This document shows, piece by piece, positions 17,108 through 25,231 of a DNA stretch of 64,000 nt (positions within the stretch are counted from its first letter, which is position 1; each line of letters opens with the position of its first letter). Source of the stretch: Flavobacterium alkalisoli (GTDB lineage: Bacteria > Bacteroidota > Bacteroidia > Flavobacteriales > Flavobacteriaceae); NCBI RefSeq assembly GCF_008000935.1, contig NZ_CP042831.1, forward strand, positions 2,604,001-2,668,000, read 5' to 3'. Under the pieces are notes generated by a model. That model ran no database searches. It saw only the letters and a program-made list of their open reading frames with translations, and had not been told where the DNA came from. A program made the translations under genes and the position numbers.

Positions 17108-18250
17108 TCAGATTTTTAGACGCACGATCCTATAGGGTTTTTCTGTTTTGTCGACGTTATTGTTGAACCATGGCATGAGCTGTATCTGTGACAGGGAAAT
17201 GTATAGGTATCCGTCTTGGGAAACACTGTAGCTGTCAGGCCATATCAGGTTTTCAGGATCGGTTATCAGTGTGTGCATTTCCAGATCGGGTGTGATCTTC
17301 ACAATACTGCTTCGCTCCAGATCCCCGAAATAGAGGTTACCGGCCTTATCGAATACCATTCCGTCGGTTGTCACGAAATGACCCAGGTCCTGTACATTTC
17401 CGGCAATGGTTTTCAGCGGAGTGGCAAAATCCCTAAGAAGTTTCGTCTCCACCCTGTAGAGTTTGTCATCGGTCAGCGGCTTGTAATACAACCAAGCCTT
17501 ATCCGGTGAAAGGGCAATACCATCAGAGTGGATTTTAGGAATACTTCCATCGGCCATGGCGAATTCCTTACCGTTAAAGGTAAAATGGTAGGAGGGATCG
17601 GATTTTACGCTCGGAGAGTCGTGCAGTACAAAACGGGATTCCCCAGAAACAATATTGAGCACAACTATTCCGCCGTTGGAAGAGCTGGTCATATAGGCAT
17701 AACCGTTAGTGTTGTCAACCCTGATGTCGTTAAGATAGCTGTCTGTCCCGACGACCTGTTCAGGAAACCTGTAGATACGCTCGATACTGTTATCGGAAAG
17801 TCTGACCTTCACGACCTTATTGGCTTTTTTGTATACGGGTCCGAGTCCGATGCCGGCCGCATCGACGATCCAAAGGTATCCCTTGTCGTCGGCCACTACA
17901 GCCTGTACGCAAACAAAGGTATCGGAGCCCTGATCGCCTTTCTGAAAACTGTTCCACCCGGTATCCGGATAAGGCAGAGGCTTTCCTTCCCTGATCTCGA
18001 CTACGGAAGCTGCATGATGCTCCAGCCAATACGGATAATTAGTAAACAAGCGGCCGTCCGGTGATACGGCTACCCCTGTCAGCTGGTAGGTACTGTCACT
18101 GAAGACCTCTTCCAGAACGGGAGACTTTGTAGTATCCTCTGAAGCATGGGCCGTTGTGAGGGAAGGGTCTGCTCCCTGATCAGGTTTTTTATTGCATCCT
18201 GCCACCAGAAGTGACAGTATGCCTGTTAGTAGCAATAGTTTGCCTTTCAT
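17108..18250 (-). CDS. Major royal jelly/yellow-like beta-propeller lipoprotein
   Basis: 380 aa from the ATG at 18250, chosen because it gives a lipoprotein signal (MKGKLLLLTGILSLLVAGC, lipobox Cys19). The body matches the MRJP/yellow family: GVAVSPDGRLFTNYP, LWIVDAAGIGLGP, NDIRVDNTNGYAYMTSSSNGGIVVLN, DGIALSPDKAWLYYKPL and DGMVFDKAGNLYFGDLERSSI, all typical propeller blade motifs. The bacterial role is unknown; relatives may be lactonase-like or binding proteins. It is anchored in the envelope. The oxidoreductase follows 100 bp downstream. Confidence 0.85.
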   Translation of the reverse strand: MKGKLLLLTGILSLLVAGCNKKPDQGADPSLTTAHASEDTTKSPVLEEVFSDSTYQLTGVAVSPDGRLFTNYPYWLEHHAASVVEIREGKPLPYPDTGWNSFQKGDQGSDTFVCVQAVVADDKGYLWIVDAAGIGLGPVYKKANKVVKVRLSDNSIERIYRFPEQVVGTDSYLNDIRVDNTNGYAYMTSSSNGGIVVLNIVSGESRFVLHDSPSVKSDPSYHFTFNGKEFAMADGSIPKIHSDGIALSPDKAWLYYKPLTDDKLYRVETKLLRDFATPLKTIAGNVQDLGHFVTTDGMVFDKAGNLYFGDLERSSIVKITPDLEMHTLITDPENLIWPDSYSVSQDGYLYISLSQIQLMPWFNNNVDKTEKPYRIVRLKI

Positions 18251-18382
18251 GAGCTTACAATTTAGGTTTAATGCAAAATTAGTAAAGATACCGGGATGCA
18301 TAGGGGTAAATATTTAGGTTTTACCGGTATAAAATAAGGTAGCCGTATCTTTCCATTACTTCTTGGTCTTGTTTTCAGGGGG

Positions 18383-19348
18383 TTAGAGCGACTTTTTCAT
18401 AAATGCTCTGATCTTTTCCATAATTTCCTCTGCATTCTCTTCCAGGGCGAAATGACCCGTATCGTAGATGTTGTAGTCTATGTTCCTGACATCTTTTTTA
18501 AATGCGGCAGCACCGCTTTCAGGAAAGTATTCATCATTTTTTCCCCATACCACCAGAACGGGAGGCTGATGTGTCCTGAGATACTCCTGCCATTTCGGGT
18601 AAAGTTTCAGGTTATTCTGATAGTCGTACCACAGGTCAAGATTAATCCGGTGTGCATTTGGGCGGGACATTCTTAGATAGTCAAGGTGCCAGGTGTCGGG
18701 ATTCACGTTTTCAGGATTTCTTGTGCCATGGGTGTATTGCCACTTCAGGCCTTCCATAGTAAAGGCCGGCAGCAGGGCGTTCTCGGTATGCTCATTTCTG
18801 TCAGCCCAAAAGTCCCTGATGCCTTTCCATGCCTCCCCCAGACCTTCCTCGTAGGCGTTTCCGTTCTGAGTGATTATGGCTGTAACCCTTTCCGGATTTG
18901 CAGTAGCTATCCTGAAACCTATGGGAGCACCGTAATCCTGCATCATGATGGCATAGGAGGTGATTTTTTTCTTTTCCAGAAACGCATTGATGGTTTTTGC
19001 CATATTGTCAAAGGTATACTCGTATTCTTCAGAGGACGGAAAGTCACTGTTTCCGAATCCGGGATAGTCGGGTGCGATCAGATGGAAATCGTCCGATAAG
19101 CCATCGAGTACCTTCCTGTATTGATGTGAGGATGAGGGATAGCCGTGCAGCAGGACAATCGTTGGATTCTTAGGGTTTCCGGCCTCACGGTATGCTATGG
19201 TGATACCTTCGATTTCCAGTGTCCTGAACTTTGTGGTTTGTCCGTCTGATTCATTTTCTGTTGTCACACTTTCTGTTTGCGGTGTGTTTTCTGATTGCCC
19301 GCAGCTAAGTAGTAGCAGTATCAGGCTTATTGAAATTAGTTTTCTCAT
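18383..19348 (-). CDS. Alpha/beta hydrolase lipoprotein, haloalkane-dehalogenase/epoxide-hydrolase-like
   Basis: 321 aa. A lipoprotein signal (MRKLISISLILLLLSC) is followed by an alpha/beta hydrolase: oxyanion LLHGYPSSSHQYR, nucleophile elbow MMQDYGAPIGFRIA with Asp instead of Ser, acid region VVWGKNDEYFP and YDTGHFALEE with the catalytic His. The Asp nucleophile places it with haloalkane dehalogenases and epoxide hydrolases rather than esterases. Envelope anchoring is notable. A TetR operator lies 29 bp upstream of the start, and the TetR gene itself is just upstream. Confidence 0.88.
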   Translation of the reverse strand: MRKLISISLILLLLSCGQSENTPQTESVTTENESDGQTTKFRTLEIEGITIAYREAGNPKNPTIVLLHGYPSSSHQYRKVLDGLSDDFHLIAPDYPGFGNSDFPSSEEYEYTFDNMAKTINAFLEKKKITSYAIMMQDYGAPIGFRIATANPERVTAIITQNGNAYEEGLGEAWKGIRDFWADRNEHTENALLPAFTMEGLKWQYTHGTRNPENVNPDTWHLDYLRMSRPNAHRINLDLWYDYQNNLKLYPKWQEYLRTHQPPVLVVWGKNDEYFPESGAAAFKKDVRNIDYNIYDTGHFALEENAEEIMEKIRAFMKKSL

Positions 19349-19376
19349 CGTTTTTTAGAGTTAAGATTAAAATTAA

Positions 19377-19394
19377 TTACCGAATGTTTGGTAA
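19377..19394. promoter_or_regulatory. TetR operator before the hydrolase gene
   Basis: 18-bp near-palindrome TTACCGAATGTTTGGTAA. It matches the site at 20005-20022 upstream of the TetR gene, so the regulator at 19414-19977 probably represses both itself and the hydrolase. Confidence 0.7.
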
Positions 19395-19413
19395 AATATA
19401 TGATTAAATTTTT

Positions 19414-19977
19414 TTATTCTTTTAGATACTTTATGTAGATATCCTTCAGGGTATTCTCAAAAATAAGCGTATTATTTAGTCCCTTGCTCAGTATAAGGCT
19501 GCCCTGAATGGCTATAAGTGTAGCTAATGCCATATCCCTTGCTTTAGCAGGAGGGAAACCAGCTGATTGGCCAAATGCCGTGAAACCATCCAGCCAGTCT
19601 TTTAGGCCGCTGTTAATGAGGGGCTCAAACAGGTCCGATGCTTCCTGCATCGAGAAGGCTTTAAATATGCAGTTGTCGTGCCCGTTGTTGTAGAGTGTCC
19701 TGATGTGGGACAGTGCTTCGGTCAGACGGATTTCAGCGGGGGTGTCCGGTTGCTGCAGTGCCTGGAATACGTGTTGTGCTACCCAAGCTTCCATGTGTTT
19801 TAGAACGGTTTCGGCCATTTCCTGTTTCCCTTTCGGGAACCTATGGTACAGGCTCGCTTTCTTTAGTCCCGTAGCTTCTGAAAGATCCTTCAGGCTTGCC
19901 CCTTCATAGCCCCTTAAGCGGAATGTGTGGGTTAAAGCCTCCAGTAATTTCTGATCGTCTATCTTTTGTGGTCTCAT
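19414..19977 (-). CDS. TetR/AcrR-family repressor
   Basis: About 187 aa from the ATG at 19977 (the frame extends to 19992). The N-terminal TetR DNA-binding domain is clear: LLEALTHTFRLRGYEGASLKDLS, then TGLKKASLYHRFPKGKQEMAE. The ligand-binding C-terminus is divergent (PDTPAEIRLTEALSHIRTLY; CIFKAFSMQEASDLF). Operator-like palindromes on both sides suggest autoregulation and control of the downstream lipoprotein hydrolase, 65 bp away. Confidence 0.9.
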   Translation of the reverse strand: MRPQKIDDQKLLEALTHTFRLRGYEGASLKDLSEATGLKKASLYHRFPKGKQEMAETVLKHMEAWVAQHVFQALQQPDTPAEIRLTEALSHIRTLYNNGHDNCIFKAFSMQEASDLFEPLINSGLKDWLDGFTAFGQSAGFPPAKARDMALATLIAIQGSLILSKGLNNTLIFENTLKDIYIKYLKE

Positions 19978-20004
19978 AGGGCAAAGATACAAAATAAAAT
20001 TTAA

Positions 20005-20022
20005 TTACCAAACGATCGGTAT
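20005..20022. promoter_or_regulatory. TetR operator before the TetR gene
   Basis: TTACCAAACGATCGGTAT, 28 bp upstream of the regulator start. Together with 19377-19394 it defines the site TTACC-N8-GGTAW. Confidence 0.7.
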
Positions 20023-20090
20023 AATTTAAAGGTAAGCGTAATATAGGCCTTAATAACAGATAGCTAAAAAGCTGTACCGCATGCCGGTTA

Positions 20091-20672
20091 CTATTGCTTC
20101 AGGGTTGACAGGCAGACCGCTACAATGTCCTCAAACATTTTTTTATCTGCATCAAATTTTACGGTAACACGCAGCCCGTTGAGCGAGTTAAAAACAAACC
20201 GAGCCAGGGAACGGGCGGGCGATTTTGAGGTGAAGACACCGGCATCCTGTCCTTTTTTTATGGCTTTGTATAAAGCCTCTTCGGTATCGTGCATAATGGC
20301 ATTGGCAATGGCTGCGATTTCGGAATCAACAGGAGCCAGTTCAACTACCGAATTGATAACAAAACACCCTTTAGAAGCTGTACTGTCCAGGGCTTCGGCC
20401 TGAACGGCTTCAAAAAAGAACCTGATGTAGGACTCCACATCCTCCGGGACATCGGTAGTGACCACAGGATCAATCTTTTCTTTGCGGTATTGCTTTAAGG
20501 CCTTTACAAATAGGGAATGTTTATCCCCGAAGGTATCATAGAGGCTCGAGCGGCTTATGCCGAGATAGTCTACCAGGTCTTGCGCAGAAGTCGCGTTATA
20601 GCCTTTCTGCCAGAACAGGTGCATAGCCTTGTCCAATACTTGGTGTTCGTTAAATACTTTTGTCCTTGCCAT
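20091..20672 (-). CDS. TetR/AcrR-family repressor (AcuR/NemR-like)
   Basis: 193 aa. DNA-binding domain: VLDKAMHLFWQKGYNATSAQDLV, GISRSSLYDTFGDKHSLFVKAL. The C-terminus with SKGCFVINSVVELAP and RSLARFVFNSLNGLRVTVKF is typical of the group that senses electrophiles or unsaturated compounds, with a Cys in GCF. Downstream of an SDR gene on the same strand. A 31-bp perfect inverted repeat and a GGAAC-type palindrome lie in its upstream region. Confidence 0.9.
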   Translation of the reverse strand: MARTKVFNEHQVLDKAMHLFWQKGYNATSAQDLVDYLGISRSSLYDTFGDKHSLFVKALKQYRKEKIDPVVTTDVPEDVESYIRFFFEAVQAEALDSTASKGCFVINSVVELAPVDSEIAAIANAIMHDTEEALYKAIKKGQDAGVFTSKSPARSLARFVFNSLNGLRVTVKFDADKKMFEDIVAVCLSTLKQ

Positions 20673-20680
20673 AAAAAAAT

Positions 20681-20711
20681 CTTTGCAGTGTAGTAGTACT
20701 ACACTGCAAAG
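20681..20711 (-). promoter_or_regulatory. 31-bp perfect inverted repeat just before the TetR gene: operator or attenuator
   Basis: Two perfect 15-bp arms (CTTTGCAGTGTAGTA and its complement) around a single G. On the minus strand it is followed directly by ATTTTTTT and the TetR ATG. It could be a protein operator (dyad GTAGTACTAC), a terminator for the SDR transcript, or both. The U-run touching the start codon is unusual. Confidence 0.65.
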
Positions 20712-20723
20712 ATAATAAATTCA

Positions 20724-20737
20724 GGAACGAATGTTCC
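20724..20737. promoter_or_regulatory. GGAAC-type operator in the TetR promoter
   Basis: GGAACGAATGTTCC, a near-perfect palindrome. Two similar sites lie before the SDR gene (21539-21552 and 21570-21583), suggesting a common repressor, probably the TetR at 20091-20672. Confidence 0.6.
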
Positions 20738-20754
20738 GTTTTTAGGCAAAAAAA

Positions 20755-21510
20755 TTACAGACGTACGGCGTTGACCGAGGCCCCGCTGTCGATGGTAAAT
20801 TCAGAACCAGAAATAAAGGAAGCGGCATCAGATGCTAAATAGGTAATAAGCCCTGCGATTTCTTCAGGCCTGGCAAAACGCTTGAACGGCATGAATTTCT
20901 CTTTAAGGAAGTTATGCACTTCCTCGGTTCCCAACTCTCCCCTGTAGATCATGTCTGTTTCGGTCATGGAAGGGGCTACGGTATTTACCCTTATCTTTCT
21001 CCCGGCCAGTTCCACTGCTGCCGACTTGCTGTAGGCTGTTAGGGCTGCTTTGCTTGCAGAATATATACTCGTCCCGGTAGCAAACGTATAGGCTGAAACC
21101 GAGGTAATGTGTACCACTGAGGCGCCATCGTTAAGGATGGGTATAAACTTTTCGGTTGTAAATACGGCCCCCTTAAAATTGATATCAGTAAGTGTGTCGA
21201 AAATGGCCTCGGTAAGCTGTCCTACCGGCTGCTGAAAGGATACCCCAGCATTGACCACCAGGATATCTACCGTACCATAACGGGATTGGACTGCCTCCAC
21301 TAAATTTTCCGTATCGGATAGACTGGCGGCATCGGCGCGGATACCCAAGGCATTGGGCCCCAGCGTCGCTACAGCATGATCCAGAGCCTGCTGATTGCGG
21401 CCCGTGATCACCACTTTGGCACCTTGGGCAATAAATTCCTTGGCGGTAGCAAAACCTATACCTGCGCTTGCGCCGCTTATTACGGCGATCTTGTCTTTTA
21501 ATGTACTCAT
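20755..21510 (-). CDS. Short-chain dehydrogenase/reductase
   Basis: 251 aa, classical SDR. Cofactor loop SGASAGIGF (12-20), NAG near 87, Ser at ITSVSA, catalytic Tyr150 and Lys154 in YSASK, and the C-terminal ITYLASDAASFISGSEFTIDSGAS segment. It catalyses NAD(P)-dependent oxidation or reduction of an unknown carbonyl/alcohol in the cytoplasm. Two GGAAC-type operators sit immediately upstream, and the TetR gene follows, so it is probably induced by the compound that TetR senses. Confidence 0.92.
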   Translation of the reverse strand: MSTLKDKIAVISGASAGIGFATAKEFIAQGAKVVITGRNQQALDHAVATLGPNALGIRADAASLSDTENLVEAVQSRYGTVDILVVNAGVSFQQPVGQLTEAIFDTLTDINFKGAVFTTEKFIPILNDGASVVHITSVSAYTFATGTSIYSASKAALTAYSKSAAVELAGRKIRVNTVAPSMTETDMIYRGELGTEEVHNFLKEKFMPFKRFARPEEIAGLITYLASDAASFISGSEFTIDSGASVNAVRL

Positions 21511-21538
21511 TTTTTTTTTAACTGTTTAAATTAATTAC

Positions 21539-21583
21539 GGAATAATCGTTCCGCAAAGATAAGGTAAACGGAACAAACATTCC
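21539..21583. promoter_or_regulatory. Tandem GGAAC-type operators before the SDR gene
   Basis: GGAATAATCGTTCC (21539-21552) and GGAACAAACATTCC (21570-21583), centres 31 bp apart, about three helical turns, so two repressor dimers could bind the same face of DNA. Confidence 0.65.
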
Positions 21584-21809
21584 AAATATATTTTATGAAC
21601 AAATGTCCGGATCAGGACCCGTAAGTGAATCAGCAGCAGGGGACGTTTTGCCCTACAACCACTACCTTTCGCGGGAATTTACCGCTTTTGGGTCAAGTAA
21701 TGAGACAGGGATTTCAGTCCTAAAAAAACAGTTACTTACCCCAAAAAAGGGTGACGCGGAAAGAAAACTTAAAAAATCATTAAATTTGTAGTTATAAAAT
21801 GCCATTTTA

Positions 21810-22385
21810 ATGAAGTCCCTGCACGCATACCTTAACAGATATGTTTCCGCCTTAATTTCAGAGAAGGACTTTGAAATGATAGCCGGTCATTTTACTCCAA
21901 GGAAACTAAAGAGAAGGCACTACCTGCTCCAAGAGGGGCAGATAGCGGATTATTTTGCCTTTATAGTAAAGGGCTCCATGCGCAAGTATTATCTCGACGA
22001 TAAAGGGAAAGAGCATGTAATTAACCTCTATATTGAAAACTGGTGGGCGGGCGACCGCGAAAGCTTTACGCTGCTTACACCTACCCAATATAACATTCAG
22101 GCCTGTGAGGATTGTGAAATGCTTATCATCACTAAGGAAAATAAGGAGAAATTATGCAGGCAATCCGTTATATTTAATGAGTTTGTAGTGAGGCTCGATG
22201 AGAAATACAGTATCGCTTCCCAGAAAAGGATAGCCTCCTCGATCAGTTCTTCCGCTAAAGCCCGCTATGATGATTTTGCAGCGTGCTACCCTGAATTTTT
22301 ACAACGTTTTCCCCAACACCTTATCGCATCCTATCTTGGGATTACAAAGGATACCTTAAGCCGGGTACGGAGACAGTCGCTGTAG
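21810..22385 (+). CDS. Crp/Fnr-family transcriptional regulator
   Basis: 191 aa. A cNMP-binding-like beta roll (RRHYLLQEGQIADYFAFIVKGSMRKYY; HVINLYIENWWAGDRESF) is followed by a C-terminal winged helix (RFPQHLIASYLGITKDTLSRVRRQ). It lacks an iron-sulfur Cys cluster, so it is not an Fnr-type oxygen sensor, and key cAMP-phosphate contacts are not evident. This Bacteroidota subgroup often sits next to detoxification genes. A TAAATTTG box at 21781-21788 resembles the Bacteroidota -7 element. Confidence 0.9.
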   Translation: MKSLHAYLNRYVSALISEKDFEMIAGHFTPRKLKRRHYLLQEGQIADYFAFIVKGSMRKYYLDDKGKEHVINLYIENWWAGDRESFTLLTPTQYNIQACEDCEMLIITKENKEKLCRQSVIFNEFVVRLDEKYSIASQKRIASSISSSAKARYDDFAACYPEFLQRFPQHLIASYLGITKDTLSRVRRQSL

Positions 22386-22686
22386 CAATAGCTTTTAATC
22401 TGTATTAACCGGTGCTTGATTTTTTGATTCTGTAGTGCTTTATCGATTCCTCTTTTATCGTCATTTGTCTACGTCTTTTTACTTGGTATGGCATAGCTTT
22501 GCTTTAATCACAATAAGTGCTGTATTAGAATCGCTGCAACCCTGCTATCCTCCTGTGTTTATGGAATACAAAAGCAAAGTACCTGTACTGCCTGTAGTAA
22601 TAAAATGGTGTTCAGGACCTGAGGGACGTTCAGGTGATCATGGTTAGGAAGGGCTCCAGGTTGGTACTTATCTCAAAAATTTAATC
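22386..22686. other. Upstream region of the PAS-type sigma-54 activator
   Basis: No gene seen. It contains TGGCATAGCTTTGCTT at 22489-22504, which resembles a sigma-54 promoter, but the GG-GC spacing is 9 rather than 10. I do not see the 36-bp upstream element found before the two target operons. Confidence 0.4.
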
Positions 22687-24810
22687 ATGGATATTTACAG
22701 TGACGAATTGCATATTGCCGGAACCTTGATGGATAATCTACCCTATGAGGTGGTGTGGCTGGATAGTAGCGGTAAAATCATATTCGCCAATACAATGTTC
22801 TGTAAGGAAACGGGTTATAGCAGAAAAGAAATAAGTTATCTTAGGATTGAAGATATTAATATTACGGTAACGCCTGAAAGCTGGAAGCAGCATTGGGAAG
22901 AGGTAGTACAAAAAGGAAGTCTTAATTTTATTGCAACACACAAGACAAAAGACGGTAAATTCTATACAGGAGAAGTATTCGTGCAGCAGTTTTCATTTCG
23001 GGGGAATAGATTTATATGTGCGACTTTCAGGGAGATAACCGAGACCAGTTTTTATAAGAACCTGATAGAGAATACCCGGGTGATAGGAAGCGTGGGCGGT
23101 TGGGAACTGAACCTTCAGGACGGATCGCTTATGGCAACTGCCTGTGCACTGAATATATTCGGAACCGACGATACTGAAGATCTTTTGCCTTCACGAATTA
23201 TTCATCAGTTTGCCGACACCGAGCGGTTTAGGACCCTGCTGGGGCAGGTCATGAGGAAAGGCGTCGCGTTTGATGAGGTTTTTGAGCTTAAGGGTAGCCC
23301 CCCAAGATATATCAGGGCAATCGCAAAGCCTATCCTGAAAGCCGATAAGATTTATAAGATATCGGGTGTGTATCAGGATGTCACCGAGATCAAGCAGAAG
23401 GAGAATGACCTCACACTCTATAAGACCATTATCGATAATGCTCAGGATCTTATCTATGTCTATAATGATAAGGCGGAATTACTGCACTACAGTGAATCAC
23501 TGATCGAAAAACTGGGCTTCAGTAAGAAGCAGTTGGACGGATTAACGATGTTTGACCTTGACCCTTCTCTTACGCCGGAATTCTGGGAATCGCATTTCCG
23601 GGAACTCCGGGAAAGAGGATCGCACCGATTCGAATGGCTGGTTTCCAGAAAAGACGGTACGAAGTTCCCGGTGGACATTACCGCAAGCCAGCTGAAGTAT
23701 TACGGTGCTGATTACAGTTGCGCCGTGGTACGCGATATCACCGCGAAGAAGATGCGTGATCTCGAGCTTTACGAGGCACTGCAGGAAATCAAGTCACTGA
23801 AGGAGCGTCTTGAGAATGAGAATGAGTACCTGCAGGAGGAGATCAGCAGCAAAATCAACTTCAAAAACATAATCTGTGACAGTGAACCCTACAAAAAGGT
23901 ACTGATGCAGGTCGATCAGGTAGCCCCTACCGAAACCACGGTACTCATTACTGGTGAATCGGGTACTGGAAAGGAATTACTGGCCAGTGCCATCCACAGC
24001 AATAGCCGAAGAAAAAACCGTCCCCTTATCAAGATCAACTGTGCCACCCTGCCCAAGGAGCTTATCGAGAGTGAACTTTTCGGCCATAAAAAGGGTGCCT
24101 TTACCGGTGCGGTAACCAATAAGATGGGTAAGTTTGCCCTTGCCAACGGGGGTACCATCTTTCTGGATGAGATCGGAGAGTTGCCCCTTGAGCTTCAACC
24201 CAAGCTCTTACGGGTATTGCAGGAAGGTGAGTTCGACGAGCTGGGCGGAACCAAGACGATTAAGGTGGATGTCCGTATCATAGCAGCCACTAACAGGGAC
24301 CTGAAGGAAATGCTTCGCGAAGGGCTTTTCCGAGAGGACCTGTACTACCGTCTTCATGTCTTTCCCATATACAATCTGCCCTTACGTGACCGCAGGGACG
24401 ATATTCCTGTTTTGGCGCAGTTTTTCCTGGAGAAATATGCTGCAAAGGCAGGCAAGGCTTTCCGTCGTTTATCGACTCAGACCATCGACTGTCTGATGAA
24501 TTATGACTTCCCCGGTAATATCAGGGAACTCGAAAATCTCATTGAGCGTGCGGTAATAGTGGAAAACGGTACAACGCTAAGACCGGGCAGCTGGATACCC
24601 GAAAAGGATGTTTTGGTCCGTCCCTGTGGCTTTGTTTCCTTTGAGACCAAACAGCGGGATTATATCATTGAGGTGCTTGACCATACCAACTGGCGCATCA
24701 GCGGGCCTAACGGTGCCGCGGCAATCCTAAAGATGAAAGACAAGACCTTATTTGCCAAAATGAAGCGGCTGGGCATTGAAAAGCAGGTCGGGCTCAAGGT
24801 AAAGACATAA
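22687..24810 (+). CDS. PAS-domain sigma-54-dependent transcriptional activator
   Basis: 707 aa. Three PAS-like domains in order (about residues 10-118, 125-237 and 243-355), e.g. VVWLDSSGKIIFANTMFC and IYVYNDKAELLHYSESLIEKLGF, then a coiled coil (360-390) and an AAA+ domain with Walker A GESGTGKE (423-430), GAFTGA (470-475), Walker B GTIFLDE and FPGNIRELENLIE. A Fis-type helix-turn-helix closes it (GPNGAAAILKMKDKTLFAKM). No receiver domain and no membrane segment, so it is a cytoplasmic sensor-activator. It heads the plus-strand cluster and is the best candidate to bind the 36-bp elements at 25056 and 31874. Confidence 0.94.
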   Translation: MDIYSDELHIAGTLMDNLPYEVVWLDSSGKIIFANTMFCKETGYSRKEISYLRIEDINITVTPESWKQHWEEVVQKGSLNFIATHKTKDGKFYTGEVFVQQFSFRGNRFICATFREITETSFYKNLIENTRVIGSVGGWELNLQDGSLMATACALNIFGTDDTEDLLPSRIIHQFADTERFRTLLGQVMRKGVAFDEVFELKGSPPRYIRAIAKPILKADKIYKISGVYQDVTEIKQKENDLTLYKTIIDNAQDLIYVYNDKAELLHYSESLIEKLGFSKKQLDGLTMFDLDPSLTPEFWESHFRELRERGSHRFEWLVSRKDGTKFPVDITASQLKYYGADYSCAVVRDITAKKMRDLELYEALQEIKSLKERLENENEYLQEEISSKINFKNIICDSEPYKKVLMQVDQVAPTETTVLITGESGTGKELLASAIHSNSRRKNRPLIKINCATLPKELIESELFGHKKGAFTGAVTNKMGKFALANGGTIFLDEIGELPLELQPKLLRVLQEGEFDELGGTKTIKVDVRIIAATNRDLKEMLREGLFREDLYYRLHVFPIYNLPLRDRRDDIPVLAQFFLEKYAAKAGKAFRRLSTQTIDCLMNYDFPGNIRELENLIERAVIVENGTTLRPGSWIPEKDVLVRPCGFVSFETKQRDYIIEVLDHTNWRISGPNGAAAILKMKDKTLFAKMKRLGIEKQVGLKVKT

Positions 24811-25055
24811 CCGAAAAAATCCCCGAATCCGGTTGCACAGTAACCACCATATACTATCCACCCCTTCATTACGGGCTATGGGGTATAACCTGCTATCCGA
24901 TTATTTCTGTTCCCCGCATTACATTGATCCGCCCGGGCACCTGCCGCTTGGGACTCAACTCAACTTCCTGCTGCGATAAGTTATGCTGTCCTGAGCCCAA
25001 TACCTGTATTATCGTGGTTTTTATATCTGCCTAGCGGTAAATAAAAGATCAATAA

Positions 25056-25091
25056 TTTCTTAAATATGAGAAATTTACGAAAAATCAGAAA
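25056..25091 (+). promoter_or_regulatory. 36-bp upstream activating element, copy 1
   Basis: Starts TTTCTTAAATATGAGAAA (an inverted repeat TTTCT-N8-AGAAA), continues TTTACGA and ends TCAGAAA. The copy at 31874-31909 matches at 30 of 36 positions, including an unbroken 12-bp block AGAAATTTACGA. It lies 75 bp (block AAATTTACGA to TGG) before the -24 box, versus 74 bp in copy 2. Confidence 0.75.
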
Positions 25092-25145
25092 AATAATAAT
25101 CCTTTCCTGTTGTGTAACATGTTGTTAATGAGTGTTTTACTCGTG

Positions 25146-25161
25146 TGGCACGGAATTAGGT
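25146..25161 (+). promoter_or_regulatory. Sigma-54 promoter of the substrate-binding-protein operon
   Basis: TGGCACGGAATTAGGTT. The -24 half is perfect (TGGCAC); at -12 the expected GC reads GG (25159-25160), with exact 10-nt spacing. It lies 71 bp before the likely start at 25232. Confidence 0.6.
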
Positions 25162-25231
25162 TCTATTTCTACAGGTAGCGGTTCCGATGGGAATTCCTAC
25201 CGGATCTATTAGAAAACTTAAAAACAGTGCC

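Noticed and set aside
20681..20711. CRISPR or mobile-element end
   Set aside because: A single dyad without repeats or spacers; best explained as an operator or attenuator.
22489..22504. Sigma-54-like promoter before the PAS activator (TGGCATAGCTTTGCTT)
   Set aside because: GG and GC are 9 nt apart, not 10, and no copy of the 36-bp element lies upstream. Autoregulation is possible but not supported.
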